A DNA stretch of 64,000 nt from JBLHKT01 sp043101615 (GTDB lineage Bacteria > Planctomycetota > Phycisphaerae > Phycisphaerales > UBA1924): the NCBI GenBank assembly GCA_043101615.1, contig JBICID010000109.1, positions 1-64,000 on the forward strand. The letters run 5' to 3'. The position numbers and the translations under genes were made by a program. Positions within the stretch are counted from its first letter, which is position 1. Each line of letters begins with the position of its first letter. Below, one piece after another: positions 36,930-49,165 of the stretch. The notes under the pieces were generated by a model that did not search any database, was not told the origin of the DNA, and was given only the letters and a program-made list of their open reading frames with translations.

Positions 36930-38813
36930 TCAGGCGCGCGTGCGGGCGACCGCGCTGCTCAGGTCGTCCATGGTGAAGGGCGTCGGGACCGTCACCGTCC
37001 TGCCGTCGAGACGCGCCGGCGCGGGGTCGTCGTCCCGGTCGGTGATGAGAACGATGCGGGCCTCCGGGGCGAGGGCGTCGAGACGCTCCAGCAGCCCGGG
37101 CTCGACCCCGGCGCCCGAGCCCTCGATCACCAGCAGCTCCGGCGGGCCCCGCTCCGCCGCCTCGAGCAGTTCTCGCGCAGTTTCGAACGTGTCCGGGGCG
37201 AACCCCAGCGACCGCAGCGTGGTCTTGATCACACGGCGCGCGAGCCCACGCGGGTGCAGGATGAACGCGGGGTGCGCGCCCGGTTCGCCCGGCGTGCCCT
37301 CGTCGCGCGGTGCACGACCGCCGGGCGTGAGCGGCAGCCTGATCTCGAACCGTGCCCCGCGCCCGGGGGCGCTGTCCAGCCCGATCGTGCCACCGATCTC
37401 CTCGATGATGCTGCGCGACACCGAGAGCCCAAGCCCGGTGCCCTCCTCGCCGTCCTTGGTCGTGAAGAAGGGCTCGAAGCAGTGGGCCAGGGTGTCCGCG
37501 TCCATGCCACGCCCGGTGTCGGACACGACGAGCAGCGCCTCGTCGCCCTCCCGCGTCAGCCGGAGGGCGAACTCCCCGCTCCCGTCGATGGCGTCGCGCG
37601 CGTTGATCGCCATGTTCAGCAGCACCTGCGTCAGCGTCGCGGAGTCCGCGTGCACCACCAGCCCGGGCTCCACGGCATGGGTGACGCGCACACGCGCAGG
37701 GAGCGAACGCTGCAGCAGACGCGCCGCGTTCTCGACGCACCCCGACAGGTCCACCGGCTCGCTCTTGGTCGGGCGACGCTTGGAGAACGACAGCAGCGAG
37801 GACGTGATGCCGCGCGCCTGGTCCGCAGAGTCCTGGATCCGGTCCAGCGCCTCCAGCGCGGGGTGCCCGGGCCCCAGCGTGGTGCGCGCAAGCCCCAGGT
37901 AGCTCTGGATCGCAAGCAGCAGGTTCGAGAACGAGTGCGTGATCCCCGCCGCGAGCTGGCCCACGGCCTCGATCTTCTGCGAGTCGGCCAGCCGCGCGTC
38001 CGCCTGCCGGCGCTGCTCCTGCTCGAGCACCTGCTCGGTGATGTCCTCGGAGACGCCCATGTAGTGGTGCGGGCTCCCGTCCAGGGCGTGCTCGACCAGG
38101 CCGCGCGAGTGCAGCCAGCGGACCGAGCCGTCGTCGTGCACGATGCGGAAGCGCAGGCTCCACCGCCTGCCGGCGTCGCCCCGCCAGATGGGCTCGACCG
38201 CCTCGCGCAGGCGCTCCCGGTCCTCCGGGTGCACGCTGTCCATAAAGCGGCGCGGGTCGCGCAGGGCCTTCTCGGGCGCCACGTTGTACAGGGCCCCGAA
38301 GCCCTCCGACAGGTAGACCAGCCTCGGCCCGTCCTCGGTGTATTCGCCGTAGTAGTTGACCAGCCCGGCGCTGCTCAGCACGTGCCGGTAGGCGTGCTCT
38401 GAGAAGGTGAGCTCGGTGACGTCGCGCGCGATCCCCGCCAGCAGGCGACGCCCCCCGTCTTCGAACCAGCGCTCCCGGACCGAGTGCGTGCGCCGCCTCC
38501 CGTCCCGGTGCGTGATGTCGATCAGGTACGGGCCGATCAGCGCGCCCGTCTCCGCCCTCTTCGCCTCCGCCCATCGCGCCAGCACCGCGCGCGTCCGCGG
38601 GCTGTTGAGGTCCAGGATGTCGCGCGCCCGCACCATGAACTCGTCCGGCGGGTACCCCGTCAGCGTCTCGACCGACGGGGACACCGTCAGCGTCCTGCCG
38701 TCCTCGTCCTGCACGTACAGCATCTCGCCCGAGTGCTCCGCCAGCAGCGAGGCCAGCCCCGGGTGCTCCAGGATCTTCCTGACCGTGTCGAAGAGCTCCG
38801 GGTCGGGGCGCAT
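36930..38813 (-). CDS. PAS-PAS sensor histidine kinase with degenerate receiver
   Basis: A 627-residue soluble kinase. Two PAS domains (about 25-135 and 145-262), a dimerisation/phosphoacceptor helix with His293 in ITHSFSNLLLA, and a catalytic HATPase domain with N box (MAINARDAI), G1 (SDTGRGMD), F box (EPFFTTKDG) and G2 (GTGLGLS). The C-terminal 110 residues have a receiver-like fold, but the expected phosphoacceptor Asp is replaced by Glu (LLVIEGSG) and the switch Lys by Thr (PTPF), so it is a pseudo-receiver. It may sense redox or ligands through PAS. It lies between a LacI-type gene and mscS. Confidence 0.9.
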   Translation of the reverse strand: MRPDPELFDTVRKILEHPGLASLLAEHSGEMLYVQDEDGRTLTVSPSVETLTGYPPDEFMVRARDILDLNSPRTRAVLARWAEAKRAETGALIGPYLIDITHRDGRRRTHSVRERWFEDGGRRLLAGIARDVTELTFSEHAYRHVLSSAGLVNYYGEYTEDGPRLVYLSEGFGALYNVAPEKALRDPRRFMDSVHPEDRERLREAVEPIWRGDAGRRWSLRFRIVHDDGSVRWLHSRGLVEHALDGSPHHYMGVSEDITEQVLEQEQRRQADARLADSQKIEAVGQLAAGITHSFSNLLLAIQSYLGLARTTLGPGHPALEALDRIQDSADQARGITSSLLSFSKRRPTKSEPVDLSGCVENAARLLQRSLPARVRVTHAVEPGLVVHADSATLTQVLLNMAINARDAIDGSGEFALRLTREGDEALLVVSDTGRGMDADTLAHCFEPFFTTKDGEEGTGLGLSVSRSIIEEIGGTIGLDSAPGRGARFEIRLPLTPGGRAPRDEGTPGEPGAHPAFILHPRGLARRVIKTTLRSLGFAPDTFETARELLEAAERGPPELLVIEGSGAGVEPGLLERLDALAPEARIVLITDRDDDPAPARLDGRTVTVPTPFTMDDLSSAVARTRA

Positions 38814-38862
38814 GGGGAAGGATACCGCGGGCCCGCCCCCCGGTTTCGGTCTCCGTGCGGTG

Positions 38863-39906
38863 TCAGGGCGTCGCGTGCGCCGGACGCGGGGCCGCGGTCG
38901 ACTGACGCGTCACCAGCTCCTGCGCCAGCACGATCCGGCGCGACTCGGGCTGCTCCTCCGGGGACAGCGCCAGACGCTCCAGCAGCAGGTCCCCGGCGCG
39001 ACGACCCGCCTCCGCCGCAGGCAGGCGCACCGTCGTCAGCGGCGGGGTCGCCGCACGCGCCGGCAGCTCGTCGTTGAACGCCACGATGGACAGGTCCTCG
39101 GGGATCGACAGGCCCGTGGCCGACGCCGCCTGGATGAGGTAGAGCGCCATCACGTCGTCGTACACGATGATCGCCGTCGCTCCCTGCCCCAGCACCACGT
39201 CGCGCACGTAGTCCCGGAACGGGATGTCGAACCGGTCCCACCCCTCGATCGGCTCGAGCCCAAGGCGTTCCATCCCGTCCGCGTACGCCTCCCGCCGGGC
39301 CCGCACCGACCCGTGCGGGATGCCGCGCGGGTTCACACGCGCCTGCTCCAGGTACATGTACGCGATCTTGCTGTGCCCCAGCTCGTGCAGGTGGTCCAGC
39401 GCCAGGTTCATCCCCTGCGCCTCGTTGAACGTCACCGAGTCCCCGCCGGGCCCGGTCGCGCCGTTGATCGACACGTACGGGAGCCCGCTCGCCTCCAGCT
39501 CCGCCAGGTCCTCCTCGATCCGAACCTGCAGCACGATCGCGCCGTCCACCCGCCAGGACGGCAGCTCGTGCCCGGCGTTGTCGGGCTGCAGGAACGTCGT
39601 GCACACGTGCTTGCCCCCGCCCGAGCACACACGCACCGCCTCCGACAGCGCCGTACGGTTCACGCCGTCCGACGCCCACCCGACCACCGCCACCAGGTTC
39701 GTCCGCTTGGCCGAGATCGAGCGGACCATCGGGTTGGGCCGGTAGTTCAGGTGCTGCGCCGCGTCCAGCACCTTCTGTCTGACCTCCGGGCGCACGCGAA
39801 AGTTCTGCGTGTAGCCATTGAGGACACGAGAGGCGGTTGATTCCGCGACGCCCGCCATGCGTGCGACGGTGGCGAGCGTGACACGGTCCGAACGTCGTCT
39901 GGTCAT
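38863..39906 (-). CDS. LacI/GalR-type transcriptional regulator
   Basis: A 347-residue repressor. The HTH headpiece is VTLATVARMAGVAESTASRVLNG (about residues 9-31), the hinge follows, then the periplasmic-binding-like domain (LVAVVGWASD onwards) with FNDELPARAATPPLTTVRLP near the end. It binds a small molecule, often a sugar. ATG at 39906 is chosen because it begins just before the HTH; the in-frame upstream start at 39966 would read through the palindrome. A perfect inverted repeat just upstream is a likely autoregulatory operator. Confidence 0.92.
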   Translation of the reverse strand: MTRRRSDRVTLATVARMAGVAESTASRVLNGYTQNFRVRPEVRQKVLDAAQHLNYRPNPMVRSISAKRTNLVAVVGWASDGVNRTALSEAVRVCSGGGKHVCTTFLQPDNAGHELPSWRVDGAIVLQVRIEEDLAELEASGLPYVSINGATGPGGDSVTFNEAQGMNLALDHLHELGHSKIAYMYLEQARVNPRGIPHGSVRARREAYADGMERLGLEPIEGWDRFDIPFRDYVRDVVLGQGATAIIVYDDVMALYLIQAASATGLSIPEDLSIVAFNDELPARAATPPLTTVRLPAAEAGRRAGDLLLERLALSPEEQPESRRIVLAQELVTRQSTAAPRPAHATP

Positions 39907-39961
39907 GTGTGCGCCCGCCTGCGCGAGCCCTCGGTGGGTGGAAGGAGGTGTGAGTGCCGAG

Positions 39962-39985
39962 CCCACGAAAGTAAACTTTCGTGGG
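39962..39985. promoter_or_regulatory. Perfect palindrome, likely LacI-type operator
   Basis: CCCACGAAAG-TAAA-CTTTCGTGGG: ten-base arms with a four-base centre, 56 bases before the LacI-type start and in the shared divergent region with the MarR operon. Position and symmetry fit an operator; the base centre differs from the classical CG-centred LacI-family site. Confidence 0.55.
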
Positions 39986-40064
39986 ATGGAAGCCTAGCAG
40001 GTCGGGTTCTTCACAAACGCTTCACAAAGTGCGATTTGCGGGAAAAAAGGAGATTGCGGCCCGA

Positions 40065-40084
40065 TTCAACATCAACATGTTGAA
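40065..40084. promoter_or_regulatory. Palindrome likely bound by MarR
   Basis: TTCAACA at 40065-40071 is repeated in inverse as TGTTGAA at 40078-40084, with a perfect inner palindrome TCAACATGTTGA at 40072-40083. It sits 32 bases before the first MarR ATG. MarR repressors often bind such TTGA/TCAA-type palindromes and regulate their own efflux operon. Confidence 0.55.
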
Positions 40085-40115
40085 TTGCCAACGACCACGG
40101 CTACCGTTCTCGTCT

Positions 40116-40676
40116 ATGGGTCATCAGCACCCACATCCCGGCAGAGGGGTTGACTCGGACGGGGCATGTTCGTATAATGGTCGGTGCGACGACCCCGAGA
40201 CCGGACCCCCGCTCATCCACGCCCTGTTCAGCCTCCATCACCTGATGATGCGGCTGGGGGACCGCCTGACGCACCCGCACGGGCTGACGGCGTCCCGCTG
40301 GATCCTGCTCTGCTCGCTCAAGCGACGGGGCGAGACCGCCACCGTCAGCGAGCTCGCCGAGGAGCAGGTCATGAGCGTGCAGGGCATCAGCCGCATGCTC
40401 GCCTCGATGGAGGGCGAGGGCCTGGTGGCCAAGGAGACCCGCCCCGGGTGCGGACGCACCGTGTTCGTGAGCCTCACGCCCCGTGGGCGCGAGGCGGTGG
40501 GGGTGCTGGAGCGGCTCGGCGAGCGCTTCGGCGAGCGGTTCCTGGAGGGCCTGGAGGGGGACGAGATACATCGACTGGAATCCGGGCTCGCCCGCCTCAT
40601 CGGGAACCTGAGCCGGTACGAAGAAGAGTTGATCCGCGACGGGCGCGAGCCGGTCACGGACGAGGAGTGCGCGTGA
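40116..40676 (+). CDS. MarR-family transcriptional repressor
   Basis: A 186-residue winged-helix protein. Dimerisation helix around PLIHALFSLHHLMMRLGDRL, then DNA-recognition ATVSELAEEQVMSVQGISRMLASMEGEGLV and the wing KETRPGCGRTVFVSLT. It is expected to repress the RND efflux operon that starts two bases after its stop (TGATG overlap). The start is uncertain: ATG 40116 gives an N-terminus with several His and Cys, while a near-consensus promoter at 40150-40178 lies inside this extension, so translation may instead begin at ATG 40245 or with the transcript's first usable codon. Confidence 0.85.
   Translation: MGHQHPHPGRGVDSDGACSYNGRCDDPETGPPLIHALFSLHHLMMRLGDRLTHPHGLTASRWILLCSLKRRGETATVSELAEEQVMSVQGISRMLASMEGEGLVAKETRPGCGRTVFVSLTPRGREAVGVLERLGERFGERFLEGLEGDEIHRLESGLARLIGNLSRYEEELIRDGREPVTDEECA
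40150..40178 (+). promoter_or_regulatory. Near-consensus sigma-70 promoter
   Basis: TTGACT at 40150-40155 and TATAAT at 40173-40178 are separated by exactly 17 bases. The best promoter match I found in the window. It points at the MarR-efflux genes and lies downstream of the MarR-type palindrome. Confidence 0.65.
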
Positions 40677-41839
40677 TGCGGGAGCGACTGGTCGCGTTGG
40701 TGTGTGGGATCGTCGGCGCAACGAGCGCCGTGTCGGTGGCGCAGCAGGGCGGGCCGCCCCCCGCCAACGTGCGCCTGGGCGAGGTGCGCCTGGAGACGCT
40801 GGCGGAACGACGCGAGGTGACCGGCGACGTGGGCGCTCGCCTGCGGGCCACGCTCGCGGGCCAGCAGCCCGGGCTGGTGGTGTCGCTGACGGTGGAGGGG
40901 GGCGACCGGGTCGAGCAGGGCCAGGTGCTGGCCCGCCTGGACGACGTGGTGGCGCAGCGCGAGGCAGAACGCGCTCGGGCCATGGTGGAGAGCGCCCGGG
41001 CGGTGGTGGCCCGACGCGAGGCCGAGCTGGCCGAGGCGGAGAACGACCTCGGTCGGGCGCGTGAGCTCGACGCCCAGGGCTCGTCCTCGGTGGGGGAGCT
41101 GGAGGCGGCCCAGACCATGGTGCAGGTCGCACGCGCCCAGCTGCAGGAGGCCCGGGCCGAGGTGCTCAGCGCCGAGGCCGACCTGGGCGTGGCCGAGAAG
41201 CGGCTGGCCGACATGACCATCCGCGCCCCGTTCGCGGGCAGCGTGGTGAGCAAAAGGACCGAGGTGGGCGAGTGGCTGGGGCTGGGCGACCCGGTGGTGG
41301 AGCTCGTCGCCGACGACCTGCTCGAGGCCCTGATCGACGTGCCCGAGAGCGTGGTGGGGCGTCTGCAGGTGGACGATCCGGTCTCGGTCACGGTGCGGGC
41401 GCTCGAGTCGCAGATCGAGGGGCGCATCATCGGCGTGCTGCCCGAGGCCGACGAGCTCAGCCGCCTGTTCCGCGTCCGGATCGAGATCCCGGCGTACGTG
41501 GGCGAGCTGCACGTGCGTCCGGGGATGAGCGTCACGGCCCAGATCCCCACGAGCCGCACACGAGACGTGCTGACACTGCCCAAGGACGCGGTGATGCGCG
41601 GCCCCACCGGCGAGCACGTGTTCTACGACGCGGGGGGCGTGTCGGGGCTGGCGCCGATCCTGGTGCTGTTCGCCACCGGCGACCGGGTCGCGGTGCGGTC
41701 CGAGGCGCTGGAGGCGGGCGTCAGCGTGGTGGTGCAGGGCAACGAGCGGATGTTCCCGGGCCAGCCCCTGAACGTGCTGCCGGACCGGGTGACGGCGGAC
41801 GGCGGGGCGACCCCGGGTGACCCCGGGCGTGGAGGCTGA
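40676..41839 (+). CDS. RND efflux membrane-fusion (periplasmic adaptor) protein
   Basis: A 387-residue HlyD/AcrA-type adaptor. Signal region near residues 1-22 (LVALVCGIVGATSAVSVAQ); barrel-sandwich half (GLVVSLTVEGGDRVEQGQVLARLDD), a coiled-coil hairpin (residues about 80-160, rich in Ala/Glu), the second lipoyl half (MTIRAPFAGSVVSKRTEVGEWL), then beta-barrel and membrane-proximal domains. Its ATG overlaps the MarR stop as TGATG, and the RND gene starts three bases after its stop. It links the pump to an outer-membrane channel, none of which is encoded nearby. Confidence 0.93.
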   Translation: MRERLVALVCGIVGATSAVSVAQQGGPPPANVRLGEVRLETLAERREVTGDVGARLRATLAGQQPGLVVSLTVEGGDRVEQGQVLARLDDVVAQREAERARAMVESARAVVARREAELAEAENDLGRARELDAQGSSSVGELEAAQTMVQVARAQLQEARAEVLSAEADLGVAEKRLADMTIRAPFAGSVVSKRTEVGEWLGLGDPVVELVADDLLEALIDVPESVVGRLQVDDPVSVTVRALESQIEGRIIGVLPEADELSRLFRVRIEIPAYVGELHVRPGMSVTAQIPTSRTRDVLTLPKDAVMRGPTGEHVFYDAGGVSGLAPILVLFATGDRVAVRSEALEAGVSVVVQGNERMFPGQPLNVLPDRVTADGGATPGDPGRGG

Positions 41840-41842
41840 GCG

Positions 41843-45421
<3,579 letters not shown>

Positions 45422-45511
45422 GAGCGGATCGGAGTGTGACGATTGGGGACGGTCCCGTCGCGTGCGCTCCGGGCCCGTTCAGACGGGGCTATCTCGGCTT
45501 TAGCAGTTTCC

Positions 45512-45533
45512 CTCGGCTTGCGCGGAGGCCGAG
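45512..45533. terminator. Hairpin between convergent RND and lipoprotein genes
   Basis: CTCGGC (45512-45517) pairs with GCCGAG (45528-45533), 12 bases before the lipoprotein stop. The convergent layout makes a two-way terminator plausible; T tract is poor. Confidence 0.3.
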
Positions 45534-45544
45534 AAGTGGGGGGG

Positions 45545-45961
45545 TCAGTTGCCGGCGTTGGCCTGGGGCCACTCGGGGGCGTCGCGGAGCGACATGTCGA
45601 GGCGCCGGGCGTCGGCCGGGGGGACGGTGATGCGGTTGGACAGGCTGACGCTGTTGCGCGAGGACTTGCCGAGCCCCCAGATCATGACGTCGGGCGTCTC
45701 GGGGCTGGAGCGTTTGGCGGCGTTCTGCTTGAACTGGACGGTGAGCATCATCCCGACGGGGACGTCCACGGCCCAGACGGGCTCGCCGTCGCGCGTGTCG
45801 ATGAGGGTGAGGGTCTTGGGCTCGTAGGTGGTCGAGACGTAGGTGAAGGTGTCGTTGGAGAAGCCGCTGCCCCCCTCGCGATGGGCGGCGCATCCGGAGA
45901 GTGTGGCGGCGCCGAGGGCGGCGGCGAGAACGGCGGTCGCGAGCGGTGCGGTGCGGGGCAT
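45545..45961 (-). CDS. Small lipoprotein, unknown function
   Basis: A 138-residue lipoprotein with signal peptide and lipobox LSGC (ATLSGCAAHRE). The rest is one beta-rich domain (TYVSTTYEPKTLTLIDTRDGEPVWAVDVPVG...). It does not match a family I know. GGAG precedes the ATG by six bases. It diverges from ispF over 89 bases and converges with the RND gene. Confidence 0.72.
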   Translation of the reverse strand: MPRTAPLATAVLAAALGAATLSGCAAHREGGSGFSNDTFTYVSTTYEPKTLTLIDTRDGEPVWAVDVPVGMMLTVQFKQNAAKRSSPETPDVMIWGLGKSSRNSVSLSNRITVPPADARRLDMSLRDAPEWPQANAGN

Positions 45962-46050
45962 GGGGGTCTCCGGCGGGGTGTGGGGACATCCTACGATGCG
46001 GGCGGGCCCGGTGTGCGGGTGTCCGTCATGGTTATCGGGAAGATCGGCCA

Positions 46051-46596
46051 ATGTCTCCACACCCCCCCACACAGTCCGAGACAAATCCCGGCGTGGGCGG
46101 GGTTTCCGGCGTCGGGGTCCGTGTCGGGCACGGGTGGGACCGGCACCGGCTGGCGTCGCCCGAGGACGGCGGGCGCCCCCTCGTGGTCGGCGGCGTGCGC
46201 CTCGAGTCGCCCGTCGGCCCGGTCGCCCACTCCGACGGGGACGCCCTGTACCACGCCGTCACCGATGCGCTGCTGGGGGCGATCGGGGCGGACGACATCG
46301 GGGTGCTGTTCCCGAACGACGATCCGAGGCACGACGCGGAGGACTCCGAGGTGTTTCTAAGGGAGGCCGTGCGTCGGGTGCGGGAGGCGGGGTACGGCGT
46401 GGTGAACCTGGACGCGACGGTGCGCCTGGAGCGTCCGAGGCTGTCGCCGGTGAAGGGGCGGATGCTCGAGAACCTGCGGCGCGTGCTCGGGTGCGAGGCG
46501 GTGAACCTCAAGGGCAAGACGGGCGAGGGCGTGGGGCCGGTGGGGGAGGGGCGCGCGATCGAGGCGGACGCGGTGGTGCTGCTGTCGCGGGTGTGA
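46051..46596 (+). CDS. ispF: 2-C-methyl-D-erythritol 2,4-cyclodiphosphate synthase
   Basis: A 181-residue enzyme of the MEP isoprenoid pathway, forming the cyclic diphosphate. The metal/nucleotide site VGHGWDRHRL, PVAHSDGDALYHAVTDALLGA and C-terminal KGKTGEGVGPVGEGRAIEADAVVLL are all conserved. The first 20 residues extend past the normal start; ATG 46051 is used because GGAAG lies upstream, though a start just before GVRVGHG is possible. Converges with the dehydrogenase gene over 36 bases. Confidence 0.95.
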   Translation: MSPHPPTQSETNPGVGGVSGVGVRVGHGWDRHRLASPEDGGRPLVVGGVRLESPVGPVAHSDGDALYHAVTDALLGAIGADDIGVLFPNDDPRHDAEDSEVFLREAVRRVREAGYGVVNLDATVRLERPRLSPVKGRMLENLRRVLGCEAVNLKGKTGEGVGPVGEGRAIEADAVVLLSRV

Positions 46597-46612
46597 GAGA
46601 CCGCTCGAGAAC

Positions 46613-46632
46613 CCCCTCGCTTGCGCTCGGGG
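46613..46632. repeat. Short imperfect palindrome, REP-like, between convergent genes
   Basis: CCCCTCGC-TTGC-GCTCGGGG with a two-base mismatch in each arm, directly at the dehydrogenase stop and 16 bases from the ispF stop. This CTCGCTTGCGCTCG pattern is a frequent intergenic motif in planctomycete genomes (my recollection). It may also terminate both transcripts. Confidence 0.45.
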
Positions 46633-47451
46633 CTAGTTGGGGCGGGTGAGTCGCTTGTTGAACTTGCGTCGGATGCCCCAGTCGGCGAGGGCGGGGAAGG
46701 TGGTGGCGAGGCCGAAGAGGGTGCGGGCGGGGAGGGAGGTCCAGATCTCGCCGCCGCGTCCGCGCCGGAGCTGTCGGACGATCGCGTCGGCGACCTTGGC
46801 GGGTGGTTGGAGCCCGGATCGCATCTTGGGGAGGAGGCGTGGGTTGTCGGAGTTGCGGGCGGCGGTGTCGAAGAACTCGGTGTCGGTGCCGATGGGGTGG
46901 ACCGAGGAGACCGCGACGCCGCGCGGGGCGAGCTCGTGACGCATGGCCCGGGCGAAGTGGTCCTGGGCGGACTTGGAGGCGGAGTAGGCGGCGTAGAAGG
47001 GCACCGCGAGCTTGGACAGGCACGACGAGCACAGCAGGGCGTGGCCCGCGCCGTGGTTCACGAAGCGGTCGAGGGCGGGGCGGACGAGGTTGAGCGAGCC
47101 GTAGAAGTTGGTCTCGAACATGTCTCGGATGGACTGCTCGGGTTGGGTCCAGGACTCGGTCTCGACGCCGTAGCCGGCGTTGGCGAAGACGGCGTAGACG
47201 GGGCCGAACTCTCGTTCTGCGCGGTCGAGGAGGGCGAGGCAGTCGTCGGGGTTGTTGACGTTGCCGGGGAGCACGAGGGCGGAGCCGCCGGCGCTGCGGA
47301 TCTTGTCCGCCACGGCATCGAGTTTCTCTTGCCGGCGTGCCATCAGCGCAACGGGCATGCCCGCCCGCGAGCAGGCGAGGGCGGTGGCGGCGCCGATGCC
47401 CGAGGAGGCGCCGGAGATGCAGATGGGCTTGCCTGACAGGTCAACCGTCAT
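46633..47451 (-). CDS. Short-chain dehydrogenase/reductase
   Basis: A 272-residue NAD(P)-dependent SDR. The Rossmann motif is GASSGIGAAT, the NAG motif ANAGYG and the catalytic YSASK (Tyr-x-x-x-Lys) with Ser in LCSSCLSKL. Substrate unknown. Its start overlaps the last 11 bases of murJ (ATGACGGTTGA), so it is probably translated with murJ; the overlap supports the GTG/ATG choice at 47451. Confidence 0.9.
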   Translation of the reverse strand: MTVDLSGKPICISGASSGIGAATALACSRAGMPVALMARRQEKLDAVADKIRSAGGSALVLPGNVNNPDDCLALLDRAEREFGPVYAVFANAGYGVETESWTQPEQSIRDMFETNFYGSLNLVRPALDRFVNHGAGHALLCSSCLSKLAVPFYAAYSASKSAQDHFARAMRHELAPRGVAVSSVHPIGTDTEFFDTAARNSDNPRLLPKMRSGLQPPAKVADAIVRQLRRGRGGEIWTSLPARTLFGLATTFPALADWGIRRKFNKRLTRPN

Positions 47452-49072
47452 CGGGGCGTTCCTGGGTGGTGCGTGCGAGCAGCCAGCGGAGTTCCGGGCG
47501 ACGGGTGAGGTGCGCCAGCAGACCGTACGCGAGCCCGCCGGCCCCTGTGGCGGCGGCGAGCCGGAGGAGGGTGCCGGTCCAGGTGTCGGAGGGCAGGAGG
47601 CGCTGTGCGAGCAGCACGGCGAGGCCCATGCACGCGGTGATGGCGAGGACGGTCGCGACCGGGGCGAGCACCGGGTGCGGGCGGGTGTGCGTGGCGCGCG
47701 TTCGGAGGATGAGGGCGAGGGCGAGGGTCTGGAGGAGGGCGGTGATCGCGGTGGCGAGCGCCAGCCCGGCCTCGCGCAGGGGCCAGATGAGGACGAGGTT
47801 GAGGGCGAGGTTGAGGGCGACGGTGGCGAGCGCGACGCGCATGGGTGTGGTGGTGTCGCCCCGGGCGTAGAAGGCCCGGGTGAAGAGCTGGTTGAGCGAG
47901 TAGGCCCAGACGGCGCCGGCGTACATGAGCAGGACGGCGGCGGCGCGGTCCACGCCGTCCTGGGAGAAGCCGGAGGAGGAGCCGTCCGGGCTGGAATAGA
48001 GCACGGTGACGAGGTCGGTGCGGACCAGCAGCAGGCCGAGCGAGGCGGGCAGGGCGATGAAGAGCGAGAGGCGGACGCCGCGTGCGAGGACGTCGGCGAA
48101 GCGTTCGGGGTGCTGGGCGGCGCGGGCCAGTGCGGGGAAGGCGGCGGTGGCGACGGCGATGCCGAAGACGCCGAGCGGGAACTGGTAGAGGCGCTGGGAG
48201 AAGAAGAGCACGGCGTTGGAGGTGTCGTCGAGCGGGTAGGGGCGGGCGAGGATGGTGGGGCCGAACCAGATGGGGTACATGGCCAGGAGGGTGTCGGCGA
48301 GTGTGTTGAGCTGGAGCGTGCCCAGGCCGATCAGGGCGGGCAGCATGGTGCGTCGCATGGCGCGGGCCCGCTCGCGTGCGGCGTCGGTGACGGCGTCCCA
48401 GCGGACGTGCCGGCGGAGGGAGGCGAGCGACCAGGCGATCTGGGCGACCCCTGCGACGAGCGTGGAGGCGGTGATGGGGTAGGCCCAGGCCTGCGGGGTG
48501 GTCTGGATGAGGAAGTAGGGGAGGGCGGCGGCGAGCAGGCAGGCGTTGAGGAGTATTGGAGCTGCGGCCCAGACGGCGAACTTCTTGTGCGCCTGCAGCA
48601 TGCCGCCGAGGATCGCGGCGACGCAGATCAGGGGCATGAAGGGCAGGGCGATCATCATGAGGCGGAGGGAGAGGGAGCGCTCGGGCGAGCCCGGGAAGGC
48701 GAGCAGGAGGGCGCCGAGGGCGAGCTCGAGGGCGACGGTGATGGCGGCGGTGAGCAGCAGGAGCCACCGGAGGACGACGCGTGCGTAGGGCCCGGCCTCG
48801 TTGGTGGCGTTGGCCTCGTCGTCGTCGGCGAGGCGGGTGTATGGAGGGAGGAAGGCGGCGGAGAGGGCGCCCTCGCCGAAGAGGCGCCGGAAGGTGTTGG
48901 GGACGAGCAGGGCGGCGGCGAAGGCGGAGCCGACGGCGGTGTCGGCGAAGATGCGGGCTGTGACGAGGTCGCGCGCCAGCCCGGTGACGCGCGACGCGAG
49001 GGTGACCAGCGAGAGGGTGCGCGTGCCGGAGGCGAGGGAGTCGTCGGTTGAGACTGGTGTTCGCTCGGCCAT
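47441..49072 (-). CDS. murJ: Lipid II flippase MurJ
   Basis: A 543-residue multi-pass protein of the MOP/MVF superfamily that flips lipid II or related undecaprenyl-linked substrates. Early motif RVTGLARDLVTARIFADTAVGSAFAAALLVPNTFRRLFGEGALSAAFLP is the conserved MurJ N-terminus, including the basic residues of the cavity, and about 14 helices follow. In planctomycetes, whose peptidoglycan is reduced in some lineages, this indicates a lipid II-type flippase is retained here. ATG 49072 precedes this motif by 25 residues. Confidence 0.93.
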   Translation of the reverse strand: MAERTPVSTDDSLASGTRTLSLVTLASRVTGLARDLVTARIFADTAVGSAFAAALLVPNTFRRLFGEGALSAAFLPPYTRLADDDEANATNEAGPYARVVLRWLLLLTAAITVALELALGALLLAFPGSPERSLSLRLMMIALPFMPLICVAAILGGMLQAHKKFAVWAAAPILLNACLLAAALPYFLIQTTPQAWAYPITASTLVAGVAQIAWSLASLRRHVRWDAVTDAARERARAMRRTMLPALIGLGTLQLNTLADTLLAMYPIWFGPTILARPYPLDDTSNAVLFFSQRLYQFPLGVFGIAVATAAFPALARAAQHPERFADVLARGVRLSLFIALPASLGLLLVRTDLVTVLYSSPDGSSSGFSQDGVDRAAAVLLMYAGAVWAYSLNQLFTRAFYARGDTTTPMRVALATVALNLALNLVLIWPLREAGLALATAITALLQTLALALILRTRATHTRPHPVLAPVATVLAITACMGLAVLLAQRLLPSDTWTGTLLRLAAATGAGGLAYGLLAHLTRRPELRWLLARTTQERPDDG

Positions 49073-49115
49073 GTGTCTGAGCGAGCGTATCGGGCGTGGG
49101 TGGCGTGGGCGCATG

Positions 49116-49142
49116 AAAAGAGCCCGGCGTGCGCCGGGCTCT
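49116..49142 (-). terminator. Rho-independent terminator of the PEP-CTERM-type gene
   Basis: AGAGCCCGGCG at 49119-49129 pairs perfectly with CGCCGGGCTCT at 49132-49142 around a TG loop. On the minus strand the stem is followed by TTTTC. It lies 24 bases after the stop of the PEP-CTERM-type gene. Confidence 0.75.
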
Positions 49143-49165
49143 GTGGGTGCGGTGTGGAGGGTCGC

